Shown here: one piece after another, positions 12,107 through 20,330 of the stretch
Numbering within the stretch: position 1 is the stretch's first letter
Layout of the letters: every line of letters starts with the position of its first letter
Source: Rhodococcus sp. IEGM 1381
Lineage (GTDB): Bacteria > Actinomycetota > Actinomycetes > Mycobacteriales > Mycobacteriaceae
NCBI RefSeq assembly: GCF_030056795.1
Contig: NZ_JASHKQ010000017.1
Span: 18,613-82,612 of the forward strand
DNA length: 64,000 bases
Reading direction: 5' to 3'
The notes under the pieces: generated by a model
Databases searched by the model: none
The model's input: only the letters and a program-made list of their open reading frames with translations
What the model was told of the DNA's origin: nothing
Translations under genes and position numbers: made by a program

Positions 12107-12116
12107 CACGACATCG

Positions 12117-12148
12117 ATCGGGACCGACCGTAGCCGGCCGGTCCCGAT
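12117..12148. terminator. Bidirectional terminator hairpin
   Basis: The perfect 10-bp arms ATCGGGACCG (12117-12126) and CGGTCCCGAT (12139-12148) enclose a 12-nt GC-rich loop. The hairpin lies 10 bp after the methyltransferase stop and 5 bp after the 3' end of the opposite-strand tRNA-Cys, so it can end transcripts from both sides. No U-tract is present, as is usual in actinobacteria. Confidence 0.7.
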
Positions 12149-12153
12149 CTTCG

Positions 12154-12224
12154 AGCGAGCGACGGGATTCGAACCCGTGTGAACGGCTTTGCAGGCCGGT
12201 GCCTAGCCACTCGGCCACACCCGC
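12154..12224 (-). tRNA. tRNA-Cys (GCA anticodon)
   Basis: On the minus strand the acceptor GCGGGTG pairs with CGCTCGC (with G-U wobbles), the D arm is GGCCGAGTGGCTAGGC, the anticodon loop is CTGCAAA with anticodon GCA, and the T arm is ACGGG-TTCGAAT-CCCGT. The discriminator is U, a tRNA-Cys identity element, and CCA is not encoded. Confidence 0.93.
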
Positions 12225-12341
12225 ATCACCGATGACGATGCCGTATCGGCCGACCGAAGCCCACGGTTGCGATCATCGTGATTCGAACGCCGATGAATTG
12301 ATTCGGACACGCCGGGGAAGCCTGTCCCCGTGTAGGAATTC

Positions 12342-12596
12342 ATGGCGAAGTTACGGGAGTCGTTCTGGTTCATTCCCGCCGTTCTCGGAGTTCTCGCACT
12401 CCTGCTCGCGCAAGCACTCGTCAGCCTGGACCGCTACCTACTCGACACCCGCGTGGATCTGACGGGTTCGCTGCTCTACAGCGTCGGGGCCAGTGGCAGC
12501 CAGGATATTCTCGGCGCCGAGCGGGTGGGTGGGTCGGGCAGCGCGCTCGAACGACGATCACGGATCGTGTTCCACTCGCAGCACTCCGCAGCGTGA
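12342..12596 (+). pseudogene. DUF2254 membrane protein remnant (N-terminal fragment)
   Basis: The 84-aa frame starts MAKLRESFWFIPAVLGVL and runs to LLYSVGASGSQDILGA. As I recall the family, this matches the first ~55-60 residues of DUF2254 integral membrane proteins, which are usually more than 400 aa. In full-length members the GASG(S)xxILGA motif continues into a second hydrophobic segment. Here the sequence switches abruptly near base 12520 to a Ser/Arg-rich tail and stops. An internal deletion or gene decay is the simplest reading. A proper ribosome site (AGGA) precedes the ATG, so a short one-helix peptide might still be made. Confidence 0.6.
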
Positions 12597-12639
12597 TTCG
12601 GTAGACGCTCGAACCGGACACCGTGGGAGGATGGTGGGT

Positions 12640-13173
12640 ATGCCTGCACCGTCCCCGCTTCCACTCGATCCCATTGCCGAGGCCCATCGCCAATGGACCG
12701 AGCACGGGTGGTCCGACGCCGCCGACGGCATGGCAGCCGTGACGTCGTTGATGCGGGCGCAACAGATCATGCTGGCCCGGGTCGAGGAGGCCTTGAAGCC
12801 GACCGGACTGACCTTCTCACGCTACGAACTGCTGACGTTGTTGACGTTCACCAAGAACGGCGCATTGCCGATGGCCAAAGCGAGCGCACGACTACAGGTA
12901 CACCCGACGAGCGTGACCAATGCTGTCGACCGGCTCGAATCCGTCGGATACGTTCGCCGCATTCCGCATCCGAGCGATCGTCGCACCACTCTCGTCGAAA
13001 TCACCGACGCGGGACGGAAGTTGGCCGTGGAAGCCACCGAGCGCCTGAACTCACTCGTGTTCGCCCGTCCGGGGCTCGCTCGCGACAAGCTGATCGCACT
13101 CATCCGAATCTTGGCGGAACTACGTTCGGATGCAGGCGATTTCGACAGTGATGACATAACCACATCGTTCTGA
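12640..13173 (+). CDS. MarR family transcriptional regulator
   Basis: The 177-aa protein is a winged-helix dimeric regulator. A helical dimerisation segment is followed by the recognition region LTFSRYELLTLLTF...ASARLQVHPTSVTNAVDRLESVGYVRRIPHPSDRRTTLVEITDAG (about residues 58-125), which includes the typical D-R-R wing tip. The ATG at 12640 is preferred to the ATG at 12631 because GGGAGG (12625-12630) is spaced 9 nt from it. The ligand and regulon are unknown; the gene next to it is a truncated remnant, and downstream is an Hsp70-like gene. A short palindrome (GTGAC-TC-GTCAC, 13182-13193) just after the stop could be an operator or terminator. Confidence 0.88.
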   Translation: MPAPSPLPLDPIAEAHRQWTEHGWSDAADGMAAVTSLMRAQQIMLARVEEALKPTGLTFSRYELLTLLTFTKNGALPMAKASARLQVHPTSVTNAVDRLESVGYVRRIPHPSDRRTTLVEITDAGRKLAVEATERLNSLVFARPGLARDKLIALIRILAELRSDAGDFDSDDITTSF

Positions 13174-13273
13174 GTTCTGTCGTGACTCGTCACAACACAA
13201 TGGCACACCCGTACCGTTCATGGTGGAATGACCGTGCGGAGTGCGGAGTCGATCTGCTGAAGGGCGGGGCGGG

Positions 13274-14098
13274 GTGCTGGTGTTGGGGGTCGGGGCGGGT
13301 GCGCACGGCGCACGCGCAATTCTGACGTATCTGGACAGCCCGCACCGAACACCCATCGTGTCGCGGACGGTGCGCCGCGCGCACGGGCAGTCGTTGGCCA
13401 CCACCATCGCTACCGGTGTCGATGCCATACATTCCATCGCGGCGACGATGTCATTGCCGGTGCAGTTCTCGGCCATCGCGTACCGGGTGGCCACCGATCC
13501 CGGCGCGGTCGCTACCCGCGGCACCGCCCGCACGGCGTCACTCGTGCCGGAAACCGCTGCGCAAGTGCGCTATCTGCGTTTCATCGGGCTGGTACCGAAC
13601 CACGGGGTCACCGTCTTGTGCGATATCGGTAGCACCGGAACCACAGTCACCGTCGTCGATCTCGCATCGTCACGGACGCTGATGACGCGGCGTACCGCCA
13701 CGTTCTGCGGAGACGATCTCGATCACTCGGTCCGTCGATTGCTCTCCACCAACGGGGTTCGAATCGGAATCGATGCCAGCCGATCCATCAAGGAGCAACT
13801 GAGCGTCGACTCTGTCGTCAGCACGGCGGATCCGTCCGGGACCGCGCGCCACGTGCTGACGCGGCGCGACTTCGACGATCTGATCGCCGGCCCCGTACGG
13901 TATGCGGGCATGCTCGTCGAGCAGACGATTGAATTGTCCGGGGCCAGACCGCAGTCCATCGTCGTGGTCGGCGGCGGCGCGAACATCACCTCGATTGCGC
14001 GGTCGCTCGAACTGCGGACCGGTCTGCCTACTCTTGTGCCGTCGATGCCGGAGTTGGTGTCGGCCCGCGGTGCCGCCCTACTGTCTCCCGACCGGTAG
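13274..14098 (+). CDS. Hsp70/actin-fold ATPase-like protein
   Basis: The 274-aa protein has features of the actin/Hsp70 nucleotide-binding fold. A phosphate-1-like loop LVLGVGAGAHGARAIL is at the N-terminus, phosphate-2 is VLCDIGSTGTTVTVVD, and an adenosine-type motif IVVVGGGANITSIARSL is near the C-terminus. No substrate-binding domain follows, so it is not a canonical DnaK. The GTG at 13274 puts the first beta strand at the N-terminus; a GTG at 13241 would add 11 residues. Similar short proteins occur in mycolata. Its function is unknown. It converges on the enoyl-CoA hydratase gene with a 10-bp gap. Confidence 0.7.
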   Translation: MLVLGVGAGAHGARAILTYLDSPHRTPIVSRTVRRAHGQSLATTIATGVDAIHSIAATMSLPVQFSAIAYRVATDPGAVATRGTARTASLVPETAAQVRYLRFIGLVPNHGVTVLCDIGSTGTTVTVVDLASSRTLMTRRTATFCGDDLDHSVRRLLSTNGVRIGIDASRSIKEQLSVDSVVSTADPSGTARHVLTRRDFDDLIAGPVRYAGMLVEQTIELSGARPQSIVVVGGGANITSIARSLELRTGLPTLVPSMPELVSARGAALLSPDR

Positions 14099-14108
14099 GG
14101 CAGGCCAC

Positions 14109-14885
14109 CTAGCGGTGCCGGAAACTGGGCGTCCGCTTCTCGATGAAAGCCGACATGCCTTCCTTCTGGTCTTCGGTTGCGAAGGCAGAATGGAACACCC
14201 GGCGCTCGAACAGAACGCCTTCGCTCAAACTCGACTCGAATGATCGGTTCACCGCTTGCTTTGCCATCATGGCGATCGGGAGCGACATCTCGGCGATGGT
14301 GGTCGCGGTCGCGATGGCGTCGTCGAGGAGGTCCGCGGCCGGCACGATGCGCGAGACGAGCCCCGCGCGCTCGGCTTCCTCCACCTTCATGTTGCGACCG
14401 GTCAGACACATTTCCATGGCCTTGGCCTTGCCTACCGCACGCGTCAACCTCTGCGACCCGCCGATCCCCGGGATGACGCCCAGCTTGATCTCGGGTTGCC
14501 CGAAGACCGCTGTGTCCGAAGCAATCAGCACATCGCACAGCATTGCCAGCTCGCACCCTCCGCCGAGTGCATAGCCGGAGACCGCCGCAATCAACGGCGT
14601 CCGTGCCGACGCCAATCGATCCCATGCCGCGAAGAAGTCGTCGAGGTAGACGTCCATGTACGACTTCGGCTGCATTTCCTTGATGTCGGCACCTGCCGCG
14701 AAGGCTCGCTCGGATCCGGTGATCAGAATGGCACCGATCTCGGAGTCTGCGTCGAGTTCCTCGACCACCGAGACGACCTCACGCATCAACTGGGAGTTGA
14801 GCGCGTTCAACGCCTTCGGGCGGTTGAGCGTGATGATGCCGACGCGTCCCCGACGCTCGAGCAGGATGGTCTCGTAGTCGCTCAC
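14109..14885 (-). CDS. Enoyl-CoA hydratase
   Basis: This is a 258-aa crotonase-fold hydratase. The oxyanion-hole segments are [11 protein letters not shown] and [14 protein letters not shown]. The two catalytic glutamates of crotonase correspond to the E in GGCELAM and to the E in [12 protein letters not shown]. The GTG start at 14885 overlaps the mmsB stop as GTGA. It is the last gene of the valine catabolic operon, where it would hydrate methacrylyl-CoA to 3-hydroxyisobutyryl-CoA. A role in other short-chain beta-oxidation is also possible. Confidence 0.93.
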   Translation of the reverse strand: MSDYETILLERRGRVGIITLNRPKALNALNSQLMREVVSVVEELDADSEIGAILITGSERAFAAGADIKEMQPKSYMDVYLDDFFAAWDRLASARTPLIAAVSGYALGGGCELAMLCDVLIASDTAVFGQPEIKLGVIPGIGGSQRLTRAVGKAKAMEMCLTGRNMKVEEAERAGLVSRIVPAADLLDDAIATATTIAEMSLPIAMMAKQAVNRSFESSLSEGVLFERRVFHSAFATEDQKEGMSAFIEKRTPSFRHR

Positions 14886-15790
14886 TGGCCGGCTCCGTTC
14901 GAGCGTTCGCGGATGTCGTTGATGATGCCGGAGAAGTCCACGTCGGTTCCCCCGCCGGACGTTTCCTTGAACCGCGCGTAGAGTTCTGCTGCGCGCAGAC
15001 CGAGCACTCCCTCGACCCCGTTGTCGCGCAGTGCATTCGCAGCCAGACCCAGGTCCTTGTCCATCAGTGCCGCAGCGAATCCCGGCTTGTACTCGTTGTT
15101 TGCCGGGCTCGTCGGAACAGGCCCGGGCACCGGGCAGTTGGTGGTGAGCGCCCAGCATTGACCGGACGCAGTCGACGCCACGTCGAACAGTGCCTGGTTG
15201 CTCAGGCCGAGCTTCTCCCCCAGCACGAAGGCCTCGCTGATGGCGATCATCGATACTCCGAGGATCATGTTGTTGCAGATCTTGGCGGCCTGGCCGTTGC
15301 CTGCTGCGCCGCAGTGCACCACTTTACGGCCCATGACGTCGAGAACTGCTGCAGCAGAGGAGAAGTCTTCCTCCGAACCGCCCACCATGAAGGTGAGCGT
15401 TCCTGCTGCGGCTCCCCCGACTCCACCCGAGACCGGCGCGTCGAGACTGCGATGACCGGCATCGCGAACCAGCGTGTGCGCGGCGTGGGCGTCGGCGACG
15501 TCGATGGTCGAGGAGTCGATGAACAACGTTCCAGGTGCGGCCGCGGGCAGCAGGTCCGCATAGAGCCCGAGGACGAGCCTGCCGTTGGGCAGCATCGTGA
15601 TGACGATGTCGGCATCTGCGACAGCGGCGACTGCCGACTCCACCACGGTGACGCCGTCTTTCGCTGCTTGTTCGAGCGCCGCAGGCACCAGATCGAAGCC
15701 TTGCACGGTGTAGCCGGCCGCAGCCAGATTGGCGGCCATCGGTCCACCCATGTGGCCGAGACCGATGAAGCCGATCGTTTTCTCGCTCAT
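14882..15790 (-). CDS. mmsB: 3-hydroxyisobutyrate dehydrogenase
   Basis: The 302-aa beta-hydroxyacid dehydrogenase oxidises 3-hydroxyisobutyrate to methylmalonate semialdehyde with NAD. The N-terminal Rossmann motif [21 protein letters not shown] includes the family signature. The substrate motif [22 protein letters not shown] lies near residues 121-142, and the catalytic lysine in [13 protein letters not shown] near 170. The gene overlaps both neighbours by 4 bp, so it sits in the middle of the valine operon, and its product feeds MmsA. Confidence 0.95.
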   Translation of the reverse strand: MSEKTIGFIGLGHMGGPMAANLAAAGYTVQGFDLVPAALEQAAKDGVTVVESAVAAVADADIVITMLPNGRLVLGLYADLLPAAAPGTLFIDSSTIDVADAHAAHTLVRDAGHRSLDAPVSGGVGGAAAGTLTFMVGGSEEDFSSAAAVLDVMGRKVVHCGAAGNGQAAKICNNMILGVSMIAISEAFVLGEKLGLSNQALFDVASTASGQCWALTTNCPVPGPVPTSPANNEYKPGFAAALMDKDLGLAANALRDNGVEGVLGLRAAELYARFKETSGGGTDVDFSGIINDIRERSNGAGQ

Positions 15791-16845
15791 GACTGCTCAC
15801 CTTCTGTGTGTGCTCGGGCCAGGCCGAGTTCGGCGTCCCCGAGAGGCGCGAAGTATCGGTCGATGTCCTCGGCCGTGACGTCCGCCGATGTGGCCGGCTG
15901 CCACTGCGGATTGCGATCCTTGTCGACTACCTGTGCCCGGATACCCTCTACCAGATCGTGGCTGCTCAGCGACGCCACTGACACGCGGTATTCCTCGTCG
16001 AGTACGGCCTCGAGGGAGGGCAGCGTCGCCGCCCGTCGAAGCGACCGCAGTGTCACCGCGAGCGACACCGGCGATTTGGACGCGATGTCTTTCGCTGCCT
16101 GCTGCGCCTCCGGTACCGGGCTGGCGGCCAGGGCGTCGACGATGCCTTGAACATCGTCGCCCGCGTAGCATTCGTCGATCCAGTCCTGCTGACCGGCGAT
16201 TGCAGACTCCGACGCAGGCTCGCTGAACGTCGCAACGGCCTCGCCGACGCTGACTGTTTCGAGAGCCGTGTAGAACTCCTCGAGCTTGTCCGACGGAACG
16301 TAATGGTCGGCGAATCCGACCGCGATGGCGTCGGCCGCGTTCATTCGCGCCGTGGTGAGCGCGAAGTGGGTGCCGATCTCGCCGGGTGCACGCGAGAGTA
16401 GGTACGTGCCACCGACATCGGGGACGAAGCCGATGCCCACCTCGGGCATCGCGATCTTGGAACGTTCGGTCACGATGCGAGTGTTCGCGTGCGCGGACAG
16501 TCCTACTCCTCCACCCATGACGATGCCGTCCATGATCGCGACGAAGGGCTTCGGGAATCGGGCGATCGCGGCATTGAGCACGTACTCGTCGCGCCAGAAT
16601 TGCTTGCTGCCGCTACCGCCGTCTTTCGCGTCGTGATAGATCGAGACGATGTCGCCACCAGCGCAGAGCCCCCGTTCTCCGGCGCCGGTCAACAGGACGG
16701 CGTCGACAGCATCGTCGGTTGCCCACTGCGCCAACGTCGGAGCGATCTGTTGCACCATCGCGTGCGAGAGTGCGTTGATGGCTTTCGGACGATTGAGGGT
16801 GATGCGACCGATCCCACCGAAAACCTCGAGGACAACGTCACTCAT
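15787..16845 (-). CDS. 3-hydroxyisobutyryl-CoA hydrolase
   Basis: The 352-aa length, rather than ~260 for plain enoyl-CoA hydratases, and the long C-terminal half point to the hydrolase branch of the crotonase family (HIBCH-like). Recognisable segments are [22 protein letters not shown] at the N-terminus, LCAGGDIVSIYHDAKDG as the oxyanion hole, and DGIVMGGGVGLSAHANTRIVTE with MPEVGIGFVPDVGGTYLLSRAPG. It would release free 3-hydroxyisobutyrate from its CoA ester, removing toxic methacrylyl-CoA. It overlaps the acyl-CoA dehydrogenase and mmsB genes by 4 bp each. Confidence 0.93.
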   Translation of the reverse strand: MSDVVLEVFGGIGRITLNRPKAINALSHAMVQQIAPTLAQWATDDAVDAVLLTGAGERGLCAGGDIVSIYHDAKDGGSGSKQFWRDEYVLNAAIARFPKPFVAIMDGIVMGGGVGLSAHANTRIVTERSKIAMPEVGIGFVPDVGGTYLLSRAPGEIGTHFALTTARMNAADAIAVGFADHYVPSDKLEEFYTALETVSVGEAVATFSEPASESAIAGQQDWIDECYAGDDVQGIVDALAASPVPEAQQAAKDIASKSPVSLAVTLRSLRRAATLPSLEAVLDEEYRVSVASLSSHDLVEGIRAQVVDKDRNPQWQPATSADVTAEDIDRYFAPLGDAELGLARAHTEGEQS

Positions 16846-17981
16846 GCCGCACCCACGATCGAACGAGCAACGACGACGCGCATGATCTCGTTGGTACCTT
16901 CCAGAATCTGGTGGACCCTTAGGTCACGGACGATTTTCTCGACACCGTACTCGGCGAGGTAACCGTATCCGCCGAGCAGCTGTAGTGCGCCGTTGGCGAC
17001 CTCGAATCCGGTGTCGGTTCCGAAACGCTTTGCCATCGCGCACATTTCGACCTTGTCGGCTGCATCGTTCTGCAACGCATCCGCAGCTCGCCACAACAGG
17101 GTTCTGGCGGCTTCGAGTTCGGTCTTGAAATCCGCCAACCTAAACTGCAGGGCCTGCGAGTCGAGCAATCGCGCACCGAATGCATTGCGGTCGGCGAGAT
17201 AGGCAACTGCCTTGTCCAGAGCGGACTGTGCGCCGCCGATCGAACACGCGGCGATGTTGATGCGTCCGCCGTTGAGCCCGTTCATCGCGATACGAAATCC
17301 GTCGCCTTCCCCGCCGAGCAGATTCGCAGCCGGGACGCGGGCACCCTCGAAGATCACCTGGCGGGTGGGCTGAGCGTTCCACCCCATCTTCTTCTCGTTC
17401 GGTCCGAACGACAGCCCTGCAGTGTCCTTCGGCACGATGAACGCCGAGATGCCGCGGGGACCCGGCGCTCCGGTACGAGCCATGACGACGTACACCTCGG
17501 AAGTGCCTGCGCCGGAGATGAACTGCTTGACGCCGTCCAGCACGTACTCGTCACCGTCGCGGACGGCTTTGGTGCCGAGCTTCGCCGCATCGGATCCGGC
17601 GCCGGGTTCGGTGAGGCAGTAGCTACCCAACTGGTCCATCGAGCACAGCCCCGGAAGCCAGCGCTGCCGTTGCTCGTCGTTTCCGTAGGTGTCGATCATC
17701 CAGGCAACCATGTTGTGGATGGAGATGTACGCCGCGATGGAGGGGTCCCCGGTGGCGAGTTGCTCGAAAATTCGCACGGCGTCGACTCGGGTCAAGCCCG
17801 ATCCACCGACGTCCTCACGAATGTAGATGCCGCCCATCCCGAGACCGGCGGCCTTGCGCAGAACGTCCACCGGGAAATGCTTCTTCTGGTCCCATTCGAC
17901 GGCGTTCGGTGCGAGGAACTCGTCCGCGAAGTCGCGAGCTGTGTCATTGATGGCCCGCTCGTCATCGTTCAATGTGAACAT
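16842..17981 (-). CDS. Isobutyryl-CoA (acyl-CoA) dehydrogenase
   Basis: The 379-aa flavoprotein contains the acyl-CoA dehydrogenase signature CLTEPGAGSDAAKLGTKAV in the middle domain and QLLGGYGYLAEYGVEKIVRDLRVHQI in the C-terminal domain. The catalytic base is the glutamate in LEGTNEIMR (about residue 366), the position used by short-branched and isobutyryl-CoA dehydrogenases. Its place between mmsA and the hydrolase gene supports isobutyryl-CoA as the substrate. FAD and an electron-transfer flavoprotein partner are expected. The 3' end overlaps the hydrolase gene by 4 bp, and 6 bp separate it from mmsA. Confidence 0.94.
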   Translation of the reverse strand: MFTLNDDERAINDTARDFADEFLAPNAVEWDQKKHFPVDVLRKAAGLGMGGIYIREDVGGSGLTRVDAVRIFEQLATGDPSIAAYISIHNMVAWMIDTYGNDEQRQRWLPGLCSMDQLGSYCLTEPGAGSDAAKLGTKAVRDGDEYVLDGVKQFISGAGTSEVYVVMARTGAPGPRGISAFIVPKDTAGLSFGPNEKKMGWNAQPTRQVIFEGARVPAANLLGGEGDGFRIAMNGLNGGRINIAACSIGGAQSALDKAVAYLADRNAFGARLLDSQALQFRLADFKTELEAARTLLWRAADALQNDAADKVEMCAMAKRFGTDTGFEVANGALQLLGGYGYLAEYGVEKIVRDLRVHQILEGTNEIMRVVVARSIVGAA

Positions 17982-17987
17982 GGCCGA

Positions 17988-19496
17988 TCAGTCCATGTTC
18001 GGAATGACGAAGTGATTCTGTGCAGCTGCTTCCTTCGTGCCCGACGGCCAGCGCTGAGTGACGGTCTTGGTCTTGGTGTAGAAGCGGATCGAGTCCGGTC
18101 CATGCTGGTTCAGATCGCCGAATCCCGAACGCTTCCAACCACCGAACGTGTGGTACGCGATCGGCACCGGAATGGGTACGTTGACGCCGACCATGCCGAC
18201 CTGGACACGGGAGCAGAAGTCGCGAGCGGTGTCGCCGTCGCGGGTGAAGATCGAGACGCCGTTGCCGTATTCGTGCTCGGTGGGCAGGCGCAGCGCGTCC
18301 TCGTAGTCCTTAGCGCGGACGACGATCAGAACGGGTCCGAAGATCTCTTCCTTGTAGATGCGCATGTCGGTGGTCACCTTGTCGAACAGTGTTGCGCCCG
18401 CGAAGAATCCACCCTCGTGGCCGGCCAGGCTGAAACCGCGCCCGTCGACGACCAACTCGGCACCCTCGTCCACACCGATCTGCGTGTAATCGTTGACTCG
18501 CTTCAACGCATCGCTGCCCACCAGCGGGCCAAAATCCGCGTTCTCGTCGTCGCTGCGGCCGATCTTCAGCTTCGCTACCCGCTCGGTCAGCTTGGCGACC
18601 AACGCATCTGCGGTCTCCTCGCCGACCGGAACCGCGACGGAAATCGCCATGCAGCGTTCGCCTGCCGAACCGTACGCGGCACCGAGCAGAGCGTCGGCGA
18701 CCTCGTCGAGATCGGCGTCGGGCATCACCAGGGCGTGGTTCTTGGCTCCACCGAAGCACTGTGCGCGCTTACCGTGCTGGGCCGCCGTCTCGTAGATGTA
18801 CTGGGCGATGGGCGTCGAGCCGACGAAACCGATCGCCTTGACGCGATCGTCGGTGAGCAGTACGTCGACAGCAGTCTTGTCACCGTTGACGACGTTGAAC
18901 ACGCCCGGCGGGAGTCCTGCTTCGAGGAACAGCTCGGCGAGCTTGAGCGGAACGGACGGGTCGCGCTCGGAGGGCTTGAGGATGAACGCGTTACCGCAGG
19001 CAATGGCCGGGCCGGCCTTCCACAGCGGAATCATCGCGGGGAAGTTGAACGGGGTGATGCCTGCGACAACGCCGAGCGGCTGACGCATCGAGTAGACGTC
19101 GATGCCGCCGCCCGCCCCCTCGGTGTACTCGCCCTTGAGCAGATGAGGGACGCCGACGGCGAATTCGACGACTTCGACGCCACGCTGGATGTCGCCCTTG
19201 GCATCGGCGATGGTCTTGCCGTGCTCGGAGGACAACAGACGCGCGAGCTCGTCCATATCGCGAGTCACCAACGCGAGGAACTTCATGAGCACGCGTGCGC
19301 GGCGCTGCGGGTTCCATTTCGCCCACTCACGTTGAGCCTGTTCGGCGTCGGCGATCGCAGCCTCGACCTCGGACACATCGGCGAGGGGAACTCGAGCCTG
19401 CACCTCGCCGGTATTCGGATCGAAGACGTCCCCGAAATTTCCGGAGGTTCCGGCTACGTGCTTGCCGCCGATGAAGTGTGTGAGTTCGCGAGCCAT
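17988..19496 (-). CDS. mmsA: CoA-acylating methylmalonate-semialdehyde dehydrogenase
   Basis: This aldehyde dehydrogenase of 502 aa converts methylmalonate semialdehyde to propionyl-CoA with loss of CO2, using NAD and CoA. MMSDH-specific features are the N-terminal HFIGGKHVAGTSGNFGDVFDP and the cofactor motif GFVGSTPIAQYIYETAAQHGKR. The nucleophilic cysteine lies in GSAGERCMAIS (about residue 280), and VGVNVPIPVP is near the C-terminus. It is the first gene of the operon, with its start 44 bp from a well-formed promoter -10 box. Propionyl-CoA would then enter the methylmalonyl or methylcitrate pathway encoded elsewhere. Confidence 0.96.
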   Translation of the reverse strand: MARELTHFIGGKHVAGTSGNFGDVFDPNTGEVQARVPLADVSEVEAAIADAEQAQREWAKWNPQRRARVLMKFLALVTRDMDELARLLSSEHGKTIADAKGDIQRGVEVVEFAVGVPHLLKGEYTEGAGGGIDVYSMRQPLGVVAGITPFNFPAMIPLWKAGPAIACGNAFILKPSERDPSVPLKLAELFLEAGLPPGVFNVVNGDKTAVDVLLTDDRVKAIGFVGSTPIAQYIYETAAQHGKRAQCFGGAKNHALVMPDADLDEVADALLGAAYGSAGERCMAISVAVPVGEETADALVAKLTERVAKLKIGRSDDENADFGPLVGSDALKRVNDYTQIGVDEGAELVVDGRGFSLAGHEGGFFAGATLFDKVTTDMRIYKEEIFGPVLIVVRAKDYEDALRLPTEHEYGNGVSIFTRDGDTARDFCSRVQVGMVGVNVPIPVPIAYHTFGGWKRSGFGDLNQHGPDSIRFYTKTKTVTQRWPSGTKEAAAQNHFVIPNMD

Positions 19497-19532
19497 GGAA
19501 TCAGTCCGTCCTCGAGCCTGGAAATTGAAGTA

Positions 19533-19567
19533 CGTCCATCCTATAGTCGGATGTCCACGTAAGTCCA
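19533..19567 (-). promoter_or_regulatory. Promoter and overlapping imperfect palindrome for the valine operon
   Basis: On the minus strand a TGGACT -35 (19562-19567) and a TATAGG -10 (19540-19545) are separated by 16 nt, 37 nt or more upstream of mmsA. An imperfect inverted repeat with CATCC/GGATG cores and outer ACGT arms (about 19532-19560) is centred over the -10 box, where a repressor could bind. The bound regulator is not identified here. Confidence 0.55.
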
Positions 19568-19574
19568 GATTCCG

Positions 19575-20330
19575 TCACATTCGGTCGTAGAACTGCCTCA
19601 GATCGGCGCAGGTTCGGCTGACCTCCGCCTCGGTGGATCCGTCTGCGCGGAAAATTCGACGCAGGATCAGCGGGTCCAGGTCGTCCATTGCGGGCGCGAA
19701 CGTCACCTTGGGGAGGTCGGGGAAAGTCGCACGATCGGCGAACCAATCGTCGGCATCGAACTCGTCACCTCCGTCGCCGACGCCCTCGATCAGTTGGTCG
19801 AGGTCTACTCCGCGCAGCGTCAGGATGGTGGCCGCGGACGCGTCGATGTGTTCGGCTGCGATGTACATCAGCGCCGCCGCGTGCTTGCACGGCCACCCGT
19901 CGTCGGGGCACGTGCAATCGAAATCGAGCTGACCCTTGTCGTGCGGCAGCAACATCGAGGCCAATGCCTGCGGAATGGCATTCGATGCCAATTCGGCAAG
20001 CATCCCAGGATTCGATCGCACCCGATCGACGAGCGCGGCCACCTCACCGGAGGTCAGCGGTTCGACGGTGACCGAGGCCGAGAACGGCTCGAGCTGGCTA
20101 CCCTGCACCTCGCCGTAGATCTGCCCACGTTCGACACCGAGAGTGAGAACCTGGCCCTGACGCGCATACGTTCTCCCCCGCGCGATACGAGCCGGATCGG
20201 CCAGGTCCTCCATCGCAGCGACGAAGTGCCTGCCCCACCACGTCTGCCCGAAGGCCCCGCGCTTGTTCCGGGACTCGATGCCGCCCTTTGCTTGTCGACG
20301 CTTGCCGTACTGCGAGAAGTCGACCATCAC
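19575..20330 (-). CDS. SWIM zinc-finger protein
   Basis: The 251-aa protein has the SWIM motif FDCTCPDDGWPCKHAAALMY (about residues 137-156; C-x-C-xn-C-x-H), a zinc-binding module that mediates DNA or protein contacts. The N-terminus (FSQYGKRRQAKGGIESRNKRGAFGQTWWGRHFV) is typical of SWIM proteins coupled to SNF2 ATPases. The ATG at 20330 overlaps the helicase stop as ATGA; a second ATG follows immediately. The two products very likely work as a complex. The biochemical role is not established. Confidence 0.88.
   Translation of the reverse strand: MMVDFSQYGKRRQAKGGIESRNKRGAFGQTWWGRHFVAAMEDLADPARIARGRTYARQGQVLTLGVERGQIYGEVQGSQLEPFSASVTVEPLTSGEVAALVDRVRSNPGMLAELASNAIPQALASMLLPHDKGQLDFDCTCPDDGWPCKHAAALMYIAAEHIDASAATILTLRGVDLDQLIEGVGDGGDEFDADDWFADRATFPDLPKVTFAPAMDDLDPLILRRIFRADGSTEAEVSRTCADLRQFYDRM

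Noticed and set aside
13182..13193. GTGAC-TC-GTCAC palindrome after marR as a CRP/GlxR site
   Set aside because: Half-site spacing is two bases too short for the TGTGA-N6-TCACA pattern, so it is mentioned only as a possible terminator or MarR operator.
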